DNA of 25,374 bases from Opitutia bacterium UBA7441 (GTDB lineage Bacteria > Verrucomicrobiota > Verrucomicrobiia > Opitutales > Coraliomargaritaceae), in contig DLQD01000032.1 of NCBI GenBank assembly GCA_002480015.1, positions 1-25,374 of the forward strand, written 5' to 3'. A program made the translations under genes and the position numbers. The notes under the pieces are model-generated. The model searched no databases. It saw only the letters and a program-made list of their open reading frames with translations, and was not told the DNA's origin. Below are positions 16,983 to 24,273 of this stretch, piece by piece. Within the stretch, counting starts at the first letter, position 1. Each line of letters starts with the position of its first letter.

Positions 16983-17311
16983 TGCAGACCATGGCACCCC
17001 AGATTGCCTCGCCGGTAGAGGCTTAAGTAGTGAACTGTTCGCCCTGTGTCGCAACCGCTCTGGAAGAAATCGGCGGAGAGTCGAAAGTAGTTGACGATCA
17101 ATTCGCCTTTCTGCCGCACATGGAGATTTGGTGGAAGATCCGCTAGAAATCGATCCACAGCGCTGGGGCCGAGTTGCAGATAGCTGAGTTTATTTTCGAT
17201 GTATTGTTTCAGCGCGTTCTCAGGACTTCTCCCGCAGCCGGAAATGAGCGCACCAAAGAGCGCTCCGAGCGGAGCGAGGGAGGTCGCTTTGATGAAGCTT
17301 CGGCGATGCAT
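16979..17311 (-). CDS. Small Tat/lipoprotein-like partner of GMC oxidoreductase, copy 1
   Basis: A 110-residue protein starting at ATG 17311 with MHRRSFIKATSLAPLG, a twin-arginine n-region and hydrophobic segment. A possible lipobox follows (ALISGC, Cys near residue 26). The mature part shares blocks with the protein encoded at 23555-23899: xNALKQYIENKLSYLQL, VDRFLADLPPNLHVRQK, IVNYFRLSADFF and LSLYRRGNLGC. Both copies lie just downstream of GMC oxidoreductase sequences. FAD-dependent glucose and gluconate dehydrogenases of the GMC family use a small Tat-signal subunit to carry the signal-less large subunit across the membrane; a like role is inferred here. This copy is intact although its GMC gene has decayed, and is coupled to the ABC exporter. 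An in-frame upstream extension to 17389 lacks support. Confidence 0.7.
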   Translation of the reverse strand: MHRRSFIKATSLAPLGALFGALISGCGRSPENALKQYIENKLSYLQLGPSAVDRFLADLPPNLHVRQKGELIVNYFRLSADFFQSGCDTGRTVHYLSLYRRGNLGCHGLQ

Positions 17312-17418
17312 AAGAGAGTGAATTTGCTTTCCTGGCGCTGGTTCGGCAAGTCTGATTTCTGGGCCGATCTTTGTTTCGGGCCCATTCACGGGGCCAGCCG
17401 GCTCCTGTCTCTTAAATT

Positions 17419-18008
17419 TCAGAATGGTGACGTCTTGTTTTCCAAGTCACTGTGCAGGCGTTTGAAGCTCGCGTTTACGTAGGGGGAAACCTCGCCAAAG
17501 GACACACTCGGTTGGTCCGGATGCTCAGGGTCGAAGGTAACTTGGTTTTCTGTGCAACTGAGATCCTCGAAATCACAGGTCAGAAGTATTCTTTTTCGCC
17601 ATTTGCCCTCTTCGTGTCGGATCGACTGCGGGCCGACGACGTTGGTGTTTTGAATTAAAACCGCTGAGCGCTCTCGGCGGTGTGGCCCATCGTAAAGTAT
17701 GTAGGCGACCGATTAGATGCTGCTCGATGCCTGGAAAGAATCCAGCTTTGTTAGGTCGATGGACACAGATGTGTAGGGCTGTTTGTAGAGAAACTTGCCC
17801 AATTTGGGGTGCCGGATCGTTCAAGAATGAAGGGGTTCATGATCGCCCCGGCCCGGTCATAATATGGTGACAGATCTTCGTAGCTAATGGGCCAGTCGGT
17901 GCCCACTCCGTAAAGAGTTTTCATCTTGAAGTCCGAGGGGAGAAAACGGTGGGTATTGGCCCACCAGCAATTCGAACCGCCGCCGAAGGTTTTTGAAGAT
18001 GTTCTCAA
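17419..18008 (-). pseudogene. Decayed GMC oxidoreductase, remnant of a second copy
   Basis: The minus strand encodes two pieces that align with the intact enzyme at 22121-23554. Piece one reads FGGGSNCWWANTHRF, MKTLYGVGTDWPISYEDL and SPYYDRAGAIMNPFILERSG. A change of frame near 17810 leads to piece two: LGKFLYKQPYTSVSIDL, LDSFQASSSI, an in-frame TAA, then AYILYDGPHRRERSAV, SIRHEEGKWRKRILLTCDFE and a stop at 17419. About 100 N-terminal codons are missing at the IS3 boundary. About 130 codons, including the cysteine cluster, are deleted internally, and about 85 at the C-terminus are gone. At the internal junction the intact gene has a shared 8-bp GATCATGA at both ends, suggesting deletion between short repeats. 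Not functional as written. Confidence 0.88.
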
Positions 18009-18070
18009 TGCAGTTGCCAGGGCCCTCAGAATTAAGTCCAGCTTGAGTGATAGGATTTTCCAGCTAAGAA

Positions 18071-18346
18071 ATGAAAATCCGCATGAAAAAGACAAGACGA
18101 ACCACCGAGCAGATCATCCGCATTCTTCGCGACAGTGAAGGCCTGAGTGTAGATGAGGCCTGCCGCAAACACGAGATCAGTGTGCCCACCTACCATCGCT
18201 GGAAGGCGAAGTATGGTGGCATGGGCATCAAAGAGGCTCAACGGCTTAGAGATCTTGAAAAGGAGAACACGGAGCTGAAGAAGCTACTGGCCGACCAGAT
18301 GCTCAAATCAAAGGCACTGGAGATCGCATTGGAAAAAAACCTCTGA
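18071..18346 (+). CDS. IS3-family transposase OrfA
   Basis: A 91-residue protein with an N-terminal helix-turn-helix (RRTTEQIIRILRDSEGLSV, then ACRKHEISVPTYHRWKAKYG) that would bind the element's ends. A leucine-zipper-like helix follows (DLEKENTELKKLLADQMLKS) for multimerisation. It ends just after a run of seven adenines. A shorter start at 18083 (MKKTRRTTEQ) matches the usual IS407-group N-terminus and may be the real one. OrfA alone acts as a regulator and DNA-binding part; with OrfB it forms the full transposase by frameshifting. Confidence 0.9.
   Translation: MKIRMKKTRRTTEQIIRILRDSEGLSVDEACRKHEISVPTYHRWKAKYGGMGIKEAQRLRDLEKENTELKKLLADQMLKSKALEIALEKNL
18333..18339 (+). other. Programmed -1 frameshift site (A7) between orfA and orfB
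   Basis: A run of seven adenines just before the orfA stop. Shifting back one base changes the reading from ...EKNL-stop to ...EKKPLSLERRRRMAIKV, which runs straight into orfB. The PLSLERRR stretch lies in the orfB frame upstream of its first ATG and is coding-like, which supports production of an OrfAB fusion by ribosomal slippage. Confidence 0.75.
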
Positions 18347-18366
18347 GCCTAGAACGTAGGCGCCGC

Positions 18367-19314
18367 ATGGCCATTAAAGTCCAAGAGACGCTGTTATGTT
18401 CCGGGCGATCGGTCTGCCGCTGGTTAGGTTTAAACCGCAGCACACTGCGTTACACGCCCAAGCCGGTGCCGGACAAGACGAAGCTGTTGGAAGCAGAGAT
18501 TGTGAAGATGTCCAAACGTTATCCTTGCTTTGGCTACCGCAAGATCACGCGCAAGCTGGTCGAGGAAGGCTGGCCCGTGGGCAAGAAGCTGGTGCAGCGG
18601 GTACGCTGTGAGGAAGGGCTACAAGTGCCAGCTCCCAAACCCCGCAAGCGCCGACAGGGCTTGTCTACAGGGCTCCCGCAGCAGGCGCAGCACCGCAATC
18701 ACGTCTGGGCTTGGGACTTCGTCAGCGACTACACAGTGCGTGGCGGCAAGCTCCGCGTCTTCAACTTGATCGATGAGTTTACCAAGGAATGCCACTGCAT
18801 CCACTCGGATCGGGCGATCAAGGCGACTGATGTGCTGACGGTTTTGCAAGAGGCCATCGAAGAACATGGAGCACCTGAATACATCCGCAGTGACAATGGC
18901 CCGGAGTTCATCGCTACAGCGATCCAGGAATGGCTTCAGGGAAATGGCATTAAAACAATCTACATCGACCCTGGCTGTCCCTGGCAGAACGGCTATGTGG
19001 AAAGCTTCAACGACAAGTTCCGCGGTGAATGCCTAAACCGTGAGCTAATTTACACGCTCAGTGAATCCAGGGTCATCTTCGCCGACTACCAGCACCTGCA
19101 TAACTATGAAAGGCCCCATCGCTCTCTGGGCTTGCTCACGCCCAAAGCATATGCCAAACAACTCACCAGCCTATCTCACCAGCCTATCTCACCAGCCTAT
19201 CTCACCAGCCTATCTGGCTCCGGTCGGGCTACGCCCTCCCTCTGCCAGATAGGCGACCAACCGCAACCACTAGAAACCACCAATAATCAACCGCTTGGAA
19301 ACCTATCACTATAA
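18367..19314 (+). CDS. IS3-family transposase OrfB (DDE integrase core)
   Basis: A 315-residue catalytic protein. The HTH_21-type segment (YPCFGYRKITRKLVEEGW) precedes the rve integrase core with its DDE residues: Asp in VWAWDFVSDY, Asp in IRSDNGPEF about 60 residues later, and Glu in QNGYVESFNDKFRGECL 35 residues further. The usual end of the family, NYERPHRSLGLLTPKAYAK, is followed by about 58 extra residues, encoded partly by four copies of a 13-bp tandem repeat. The stop lies inside the right terminal repeat. The protein is normally made as a fusion with OrfA through the A7 slip site; the ATG at 18367 is the first start in this frame. The core looks intact and possibly active. Confidence 0.93.
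   Translation: MAIKVQETLLCSGRSVCRWLGLNRSTLRYTPKPVPDKTKLLEAEIVKMSKRYPCFGYRKITRKLVEEGWPVGKKLVQRVRCEEGLQVPAPKPRKRRQGLSTGLPQQAQHRNHVWAWDFVSDYTVRGGKLRVFNLIDEFTKECHCIHSDRAIKATDVLTVLQEAIEEHGAPEYIRSDNGPEFIATAIQEWLQGNGIKTIYIDPGCPWQNGYVESFNDKFRGECLNRELIYTLSESRVIFADYQHLHNYERPHRSLGLLTPKAYAKQLTSLSHQPISPAYLTSLSGSGRATPSLCQIGDQPQPLETTNNQPLGNLSL
19162..19213 (+). repeat. Tandem repeat, four perfect copies of a 13-bp unit
   Basis: CTCACCAGCCTAT occurs four times head to tail inside the 3' end of orfB. Because 13 is not a multiple of three, each copy shifts frame, giving the varied LTSLSHQPISPAYLTSL tail. Copy-number change would alter the transposase C-terminus and the stop used. Confidence 0.95.
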
Positions 19315-19344
19315 GTGGGCCGAAAAGGTGGGCTCAGTTCCTCC

Positions 19345-20079
19345 TTAACCCGCTAAATGTAGACTTACTCTACACGAAAATCCACTGTTTTGGACAGCAG
19401 TGTTGCTTTTAAGCAACTGGTAGATGCGTTTGAGCGGCAATCGATCTTCACAAAATTGCTCCCGAGTAGGAATTGTCCGTTTCGCCACCTTGTTTCGGAT
19501 CGGCTCAAAATCCGCAGCCTTCATTTCTAATTGCTGCATCGAATCCAGCCAAAGCTTACCTTGCGGGTAGCCAGGCACGACAACTGGAAGCCCATCGACC
19601 AACTGAATGGCGCAGACATCATCAGTGATCAAACGGCACCCCCTTTTCAGGAAGGCAGCCGCTGTGGTCGATTTACCGATACCGGAATTTCCCATAAAGG
19701 CGATCGCCGCACCCTCGTGTTCCACTGCGCTCGCATGGATCGGGAAGAGCCCGCGCTGCTGTAAAATCGCGCCAAAAACCGAGCCGAGCAAAAACACCCG
19801 GAGATCAGCGCCGGTGGCCTCAGCATCGGCTTGATACACAATCTTCGATCCACCCAGCGCCAAAAAACGCCCGACACCTTCGAGAAAAAACAAAAACTCC
19901 CCTGGGGCAGTCTCAAAGCAAGCGCCTTGCCGTTTGCCCTCTGCCAACATAGCGGGCACATCACCCGCAGTAATCGTCACGTCGACCGCATCGGTCGCTG
20001 TGCTTTCAATCAGTTCAGGGATTTCCAACTCTGATTCAAAAATCAGACCAAAGGCTTTGTAGAGGTGGGTGGCTTGCAT
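19345..20079 (-). CDS. HPr-kinase-like (HprK-related) kinase, 3'-truncated by IS3
   Basis: A 244-residue protein with an HprK-type nucleotide site: P-loop FMGNSGIGKSTTAA (about residue 132) and the acidic RLITDDVCAIQ strand about 22 residues later. A family-like C-terminal part, LPLKRIYQLL, follows. HprK homologues in peptide-biosynthesis loci are usually near 300 residues. Here the frame ends within a few bases of the IS3 right end with an atypical tail (CRVSLHLAG), so about 50 or more residues are probably lost. In the paeninodin pathway such a kinase phosphorylates the C-terminal Ser of a lasso precursor. This gene follows the synthetase gene by 29 bp in one operon, and a peptide ending in Ser is encoded at 24031-24198. 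The truncated form may be inactive. Confidence 0.72.
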   Translation of the reverse strand: MQATHLYKAFGLIFESELEIPELIESTATDAVDVTITAGDVPAMLAEGKRQGACFETAPGEFLFFLEGVGRFLALGGSKIVYQADAEATGADLRVFLLGSVFGAILQQRGLFPIHASAVEHEGAAIAFMGNSGIGKSTTAAAFLKRGCRLITDDVCAIQLVDGLPVVVPGYPQGKLWLDSMQQLEMKAADFEPIRNKVAKRTIPTREQFCEDRLPLKRIYQLLKSNTAVQNSGFSCRVSLHLAG

Positions 20080-20108
20080 TGATTCGTTCTATCCGTGACT
20101 TTTTACCT

Positions 20109-22004
20109 TCAACGCTCCGAAAGAGCGACCAAAAATTGAGTAAGTAAATAGAGTGACACAAACGACGACTTCTCACGTCGCTTCTCGGGTTCCTCGCTCG
20201 ACAAGTCGATCCCCTGGCTAAAGGCGCGCAACGCTTTCGGATCAAGATAATGCTGCACGATCGACGTATCAGCCGCACTATCGATGCGAGCAATCATTTC
20301 ATCCAAGTCCTGCTTTAGCATCGTTTCAACCGCCGGCAAACTCGGGCCCGCTTTATCAGGGCGCGTTCGAATCGAATCCGGCAACACGCCTTTTAGCGCC
20401 TCCCGGAAAGGGTAACGGTCCACCCCTCGACGCACCGCCAAGCGACCCGGCATGCCCAAGGTCAGGCTGAGCACTCGCTGATCCAGCAAGGGATAGCGGT
20501 ATTCAAAACCAAAGGCCTCGGCCATTGGCACCTGATCGGCGATAACTGGCCGTAGATTCTGAGCGACCAAGGCCTGCGCCTGCCAGGACCGTAAATCAAA
20601 GGGCTCAGGCAGCGCTCGCTCATTACGTAACGCGCGGAAGACAGACTGCTGCTCCGAGGAAAGTAGGCCACAAATCGAGTCATGGCCTGAGCGCCACATT
20701 TCAGCGTTACCCGGCCCGGTCGCAAACTTACGGCGCCCACCCAGACGCTCCGCAACGTAGCGCATTAGATATTTAGTTTTGGGCACCACCCCGGACGGAT
20801 TCTTCGAGTAGAAAATTTCCCTCACCAAATCGCGTGTGTGTCGATTCTCATAACAATGCCTCAAAAACAATGGGCCTCGATGAGAAACGAATTCATCCCC
20901 ACCAAAACCTGAAAGCATGGTCGACAGCTGCTGAGACTTGGCTAGCCCGTAGGCTGAGACTGAATGCCGAGCAATCACCGTCTTCATCGGGCAGCCATGG
21001 ATCGCAAGTCCTGCATCGACCTCGTCAATTAGGCTGCGCCCCTCCTCAGTAATACGATGCTCCTCCAGTGTATTCGGGTAGCGCTCATAAATATCTGCGA
21101 GATAGGGGAAAGTCAACTGATAGCTCTCACTCGACGGATCCTGGTGCTCGAGGCTGGAATTGACAAAAACATGGCCTTTCCCACCTGCGGTTTGAAATTG
21201 CTCACCGGCCAAACAGGCGATGGCCGAGGAATCCAGCCCCCCGCTCAGCTCGATACCGGTGCCGGCTCCCGCTGCCAAACGAACCTTGACCGCCCGCTGG
21301 AGTTCAGCGCGCAGTGCATCGAAGTAGTCCCCCTCATCAGCATAGCACACCGGCTCGATGGGGAGCGGGCTCCAGTAGCGCGCATAAGTGACTTGGCCAC
21401 GAGCCAATCTTAATGTGTGCGCCGGTGGCAGAATATCGATCTTGGCATACCAAGTCTCCTGAGCACGGTAGCCTGAGGCGAGCAATCCGGCGAGCGCGAC
21501 GGAATCAAGGGAGCGATCGACGAAAGGTAGCTTAAGGATAGATCGCAACTGAGAGCAAAACACGAAGTAACGGCCGAAATCATAGACGTAGATTTGCTTG
21601 ATCCCGACTGGATCGACCGCACAAAGCAGCTCACTGCGCTCTGGATTCCAAATCGCGAAGGTAAAGTCCCCCTCCAAATGCTGTACGCAGTCGTTACCAA
21701 ACTTCTGGTAGAGTGCCGTAATTAAATCGACATCCCCCGCATCCTCAGCCGGTGCCGCGCTGCCCAGGCGCGCCAAAATGTCCGCCCTATTATCCAGCCG
21801 CCCCTCGGCAATGACCACGAGCGGCATACCACTAGTGGTGGTGAGCTCACGATAGGCCCCGAGCGGCGAAACCGCAAAAAAACCACTACCGGAATAGCCG
21901 CTCGCCACACAAACATCGGACGCCCACTTGGGATGCTCAGTCAACGCCGCCTCGAAGGCAGAATCGATTCGACCACCCTCTCGATCAATCACTCCAAATA
22001 TCAT
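20109..22004 (-). CDS. Asparagine-synthetase-like protein without glutaminase Cys, lasso-cyclase candidate
   Basis: A 631-residue two-domain protein. The N-terminal class-II amidotransferase fold is present (EGRLDNRADILARLG, HLEGDFTFAIWNPERSELL), but the chain begins MIFGVIDREGG, with no Cys at position 2. Glutamine hydrolysis is therefore not expected. The C-terminal AMP-forming domain has the PP-loop ELSGGLDSSAIACL (about residue 255) and LSGFGGDEF (about 368). Lasso-peptide cyclases (C proteins) share this layout and loss of the nucleophile, activating a side-chain carboxylate to form the ring amide. Glycan-associated homologues in exosortase-type EPS loci are an alternative. ATG 22004 is preferred; an ATG 13 codons upstream (22043) is possible. 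It is divergent from the GMC gene and followed by the HprK-like gene. Confidence 0.8.
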   Translation of the reverse strand: MIFGVIDREGGRIDSAFEAALTEHPKWASDVCVASGYSGSGFFAVSPLGAYRELTTTSGMPLVVIAEGRLDNRADILARLGSAAPAEDAGDVDLITALYQKFGNDCVQHLEGDFTFAIWNPERSELLCAVDPVGIKQIYVYDFGRYFVFCSQLRSILKLPFVDRSLDSVALAGLLASGYRAQETWYAKIDILPPAHTLRLARGQVTYARYWSPLPIEPVCYADEGDYFDALRAELQRAVKVRLAAGAGTGIELSGGLDSSAIACLAGEQFQTAGGKGHVFVNSSLEHQDPSSESYQLTFPYLADIYERYPNTLEEHRITEEGRSLIDEVDAGLAIHGCPMKTVIARHSVSAYGLAKSQQLSTMLSGFGGDEFVSHRGPLFLRHCYENRHTRDLVREIFYSKNPSGVVPKTKYLMRYVAERLGGRRKFATGPGNAEMWRSGHDSICGLLSSEQQSVFRALRNERALPEPFDLRSWQAQALVAQNLRPVIADQVPMAEAFGFEYRYPLLDQRVLSLTLGMPGRLAVRRGVDRYPFREALKGVLPDSIRTRPDKAGPSLPAVETMLKQDLDEMIARIDSAADTSIVQHYLDPKALRAFSQGIDLSSEEPEKRREKSSFVSLYLLTQFLVALSER

Positions 22005-22120
22005 CTTAACTCGCTTTCGCTTGCTTCCATAGTCGAGACTCATTTGACTGTTATGTCTCTCGACGACGCAACAAAAATGAGCCGGCAGATGCGCTTAAAC
22101 CAAATGAAAGAATTAATACG

Positions 22121-23554
22121 ATGAAAGCAGACTACGATCTCATCATCGCCGGCACAGGGTTTGCGTCCTCTTTTTTTCTACTGCAATACTTGAAAAGCGC
22201 AAAGCGTGATGCCCGAGTGCTGGTTCTGGAACGGGGCGAAGACCATTCACACGCATGGCAGCTGAAGCATCAAAAAAACTCGGCGACGCCCTCAAGAAGC
22301 ACCTATACCAGCGCAGGGAAGCCCGTCTCTTTTCAGTATAATATCGGCTTCGGGGGCGGCTCCAACTGCTGGTGGGCCAACACCCACCGCATGCTGCCGA
22401 ACGATTTCAGGATGAAGACTCAATATGGCGTCGCTGAGGATTGGCCGATCTCCTATACCGACCTCGCTCCCTACTATGATCAAGCGATGGAGATCATGAG
22501 CCTATCCGGCCCCGATGATATGGCGATCTACCCGGACAAGGTGCAATTTCCACAAGGCCCGCACGATTTTTCAGATCCGGACAGGCTCGTCAAAAATCAC
22601 TACCCGGATCTCTACTTTCACGCGCCCTCCGCCCGTGCAAGTCAGGCCACAAAACACCGCTCCAGCTGTTGTAATTCCGGCTCGTGTAATCTCTGCCCGG
22701 TCAACGCCAAGTTTTCAGTCCTCAATGAGTTGTCGCATATCTATAAAGACCCCCGAGTCACACTCAAACTGAACGCGCGCATTGAGCGGGTAGGATCGAA
22801 CGCAGACCTTATTGACCGCGTGGAATACGCCGACGGCACCGGTCGCCACAGCGTGCGCGGCGAGCTCGTGGCACTGGGCTGCAACGCGATCATGAACGCC
22901 TTCATACTACTCCGCTCGGGCATGACTCACCCGGTATTGGGGCGCTATCTTTCAAAGCAGCCCTATATCACGGCGACGATTGATCTGGCCGGCCTGGATT
23001 CCTTTCAAGCCTCCAGCAGTATCTCAGCAATTGGCTACATGCTCTACGACGGCGCACATCGCACGCACCAGTCAGCCTGCATGATCCAGAATAACAACGT
23101 CATCTCCCCAAGCTCCATCCGCCACGAAGAGGGCAAGTGGCGGCAGCGCATCGTGCTCACCTGCGATGTGGAAGACCTACCCAACGTAAACAACCAAGTC
23201 AGGGTAGGAACGAACGACCCCACCCTGCCGGAAATCGTCTATGGTGACGTTTCAGACTATGTGACTCGGCGAGTCCGTGGCCTCGAGGACACGTTGCGGG
23301 ATGTTTTTGCCTGCTTGCCGATTGAGCGCATTCAAATGGCGGATCGAGTGCTGAGCTACCCGAACAGTATCTTAGGCTCCACTCGTATGGGGCTCGATGC
23401 AAAGGACAGCCTCATCGATCGCCACTTAGTGCACCATCGTTATCGCAACTTGGTGCTATTGGGCGGCGGGGCCTTTCCCTCCGTATCCCCCAGCCATCCG
23501 ACCTGGACGGTCTCCGCGCTGTCCCTGTGGTCGGCGGCACATCTCTTTAACTAA
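22121..23554 (+). CDS. GMC-family FAD oxidoreductase with cysteine cluster
   Basis: A 477-residue flavoenzyme. The FAD-binding Rossmann motif IIAGTGFASS is at residues 8-17, with an acidic residue closing the second strand (VLVLERGED). GGGSNCWWANTHR (about 77) is the GMC flavin-contact region. A cysteine cluster CCNSGSCNLCPVNAK (CC-x4-C-x2-C, about 186) resembles the iron-sulfur site in FAD-dependent glucose dehydrogenase large subunits. The C-terminal SYPNSILGSTRMG and GGGAFPSVSPSHPTWTVSAL give the expected flavin and active-site His. It has no signal peptide; the adjacent Tat protein could carry it to the periplasm. It probably oxidises an alcohol or sugar, passing electrons to an outside acceptor. 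The substrate is unknown; its position opposite the synthetase suggests a role in the same pathway. Confidence 0.85.
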   Translation: MKADYDLIIAGTGFASSFFLLQYLKSAKRDARVLVLERGEDHSHAWQLKHQKNSATPSRSTYTSAGKPVSFQYNIGFGGGSNCWWANTHRMLPNDFRMKTQYGVAEDWPISYTDLAPYYDQAMEIMSLSGPDDMAIYPDKVQFPQGPHDFSDPDRLVKNHYPDLYFHAPSARASQATKHRSSCCNSGSCNLCPVNAKFSVLNELSHIYKDPRVTLKLNARIERVGSNADLIDRVEYADGTGRHSVRGELVALGCNAIMNAFILLRSGMTHPVLGRYLSKQPYITATIDLAGLDSFQASSSISAIGYMLYDGAHRTHQSACMIQNNNVISPSSIRHEEGKWRQRIVLTCDVEDLPNVNNQVRVGTNDPTLPEIVYGDVSDYVTRRVRGLEDTLRDVFACLPIERIQMADRVLSYPNSILGSTRMGLDAKDSLIDRHLVHHRYRNLVLLGGGAFPSVSPSHPTWTVSALSLWSAAHLFN

Positions 23555-23899
23555 ATGATCACCATGCAACGTCGACGCATCCTTCAAGCAGCACTTATCA
23601 GTCCCCTCATCGGTATGTTCATGGGCTGTCGCCGCAATGCGAATCAAGCCCTTAAAGATTACATCCGGAGCCAACTCAGTTACATTAAAATTGATCCGCG
23701 CGCACTCGATCAATTCATCAAAGCGCTTCCAAAAAATCCGCGAGTTCGCCAGCAGAACGAACACATCGTCAACTGGTTCCTACTCTCGACCGATTTCTTC
23801 TTGAGGCCCGACGATTCGAATCGAGCGATACAATTCGTTCAGTTATACCGACGAGGAGCCTATGGATGCGCACAAACCAGTTTGCGCTTCAGAGAATAG
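23555..23899 (+). CDS. Small Tat/lipoprotein-like partner of GMC oxidoreductase, copy 2
   Basis: A 114-residue protein whose ATG directly follows the GMC stop (TAAATG), so the two are coupled; an in-frame ATG at 23564 (MQRRRILQ) is an equally good start. The n-region has three arginines followed by a hydrophobic segment and a Cys (IGMFMGC), a weak lipobox or Tat-like signal. The mature part matches the copy at 16979-17311: NQALKDYIRSQLSYIKI, FIKALPKNPRVRQQNE, IVNWFLLSTDFF, VQLYRRGAYGC. No haem or metal motif is seen. A signal-carrying small subunit for the GMC enzyme is inferred from FAD-dehydrogenase gamma subunits, though these proteins are shorter than those known to me. Confidence 0.7.
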   Translation: MITMQRRRILQAALISPLIGMFMGCRRNANQALKDYIRSQLSYIKIDPRALDQFIKALPKNPRVRQQNEHIVNWFLLSTDFFLRPDDSNRAIQFVQLYRRGAYGCAQTSLRFRE

Positions 23900-24030
23900 G
23901 CGAGTGCTCCGGAAATACCTAATGACGACTCAAAGTTGCCATGAATCGAGTCATGACTCTTACCCTTTTGCTTGGCAGACTTACCTTGGAGAATTCAAAG
24001 GGGCGAACCTAGAGTAGAAGCCCCATAGAG

Positions 24031-24198
24031 TTAAGAGCCAGTAGGACTAGTATTATTACCTGTAAAGGTTTCCACTTCAGCGGATGGATTCACTTTAGCC
24101 AGACCCATTGCCGTTGATTGTACAGCAAGCGCTACAATCTTTGGCTGACACCACGCTTTTTTAGAGGAGGACTGGAAGTTTACTTGGTTGGAGTTCAT
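24031..24198 (-). CDS. Candidate RiPP (lasso-like) precursor peptide, 55 aa
   Basis: A small gene, ATG 24198 to TAA 24031. Residues 16-29 read WCQPKIVALAVQST. This has the aromatic-x2-Pro-x-Ile/Leu-x2-Leu-x4-Thr spacing of lasso leader peptides, in which the Pro block is bound by the B1 protein and Thr sits at -2 of the core. The rest (MGLAKVNPSAEVETF followed by TGNNTSPTGS) is a core-like segment ending in Ser, the residue phosphorylated by HprK-like kinases in the paeninodin pathway. Glu41 could close a ring only if the core began at Leu33 or Ala34 (ring of 9 or 8), not directly after Thr-Ala, so the fit is imperfect. Neighbouring synthetase, kinase and GMC genes support the call. The Shine-Dalgarno site is weak. 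Confidence 0.5.
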   Translation of the reverse strand: MNSNQVNFQSSSKKAWCQPKIVALAVQSTAMGLAKVNPSAEVETFTGNNTSPTGS

Positions 24199-24273
24199 TT
24201 TATTTAGTAGGCCGGAGGTAGTGCAAAAAATTGTCTGTAAATTCAGTCGAGCCTAGGCGAGACGCCGGTTCCT

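Larger units (their letters stand above)
18013..19341 (+). mobile_element. IS3-family insertion sequence, IS407-like
   Basis: About 1.33 kb holding an orfA/orfB pair with a frameshift site. The right end is marked by GTGGGCTCAGTTC (read inward, GAACTGAGCCCAC), like the TGAACTG-type ends of the IS407 group. The inner part of the terminal repeats is clear: AGTGATAGG at 18046-18054 against its complement at 19302-19310, each followed inward by a T-rich TTTCCA. The outer left end does not match the right end well, so the left boundary is uncertain by several bases. No flanking direct repeat is visible. The left flank is a GMC pseudogene and the right flank a truncated HprK-like gene, so the insertion is associated with loss of intervening DNA. 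Confidence 0.8.

Noticed and set aside
17751..18095. A 114-residue minus-strand ORF taken as a gene of its own
   Set aside because: Only its middle matches the GMC enzyme. The N-terminal part is IS3 sequence and the tail is out of frame, so it is part of a pseudogene.
19162..19213. CRISPR-like repeats
   Set aside because: The units are 13 bp, directly adjacent without spacers, and lie within a transposase gene.
20109..22004. True asparagine synthetase (AsnB)
   Set aside because: The N-terminal nucleophile Cys is absent and the neighbours are a kinase, GMC enzyme and peptide gene, so amino-acid synthesis is unlikely.
22044..22120. TTGACT as a -35 box for the GMC gene
   Set aside because: No convincing -10 box at 16-18 bp spacing.
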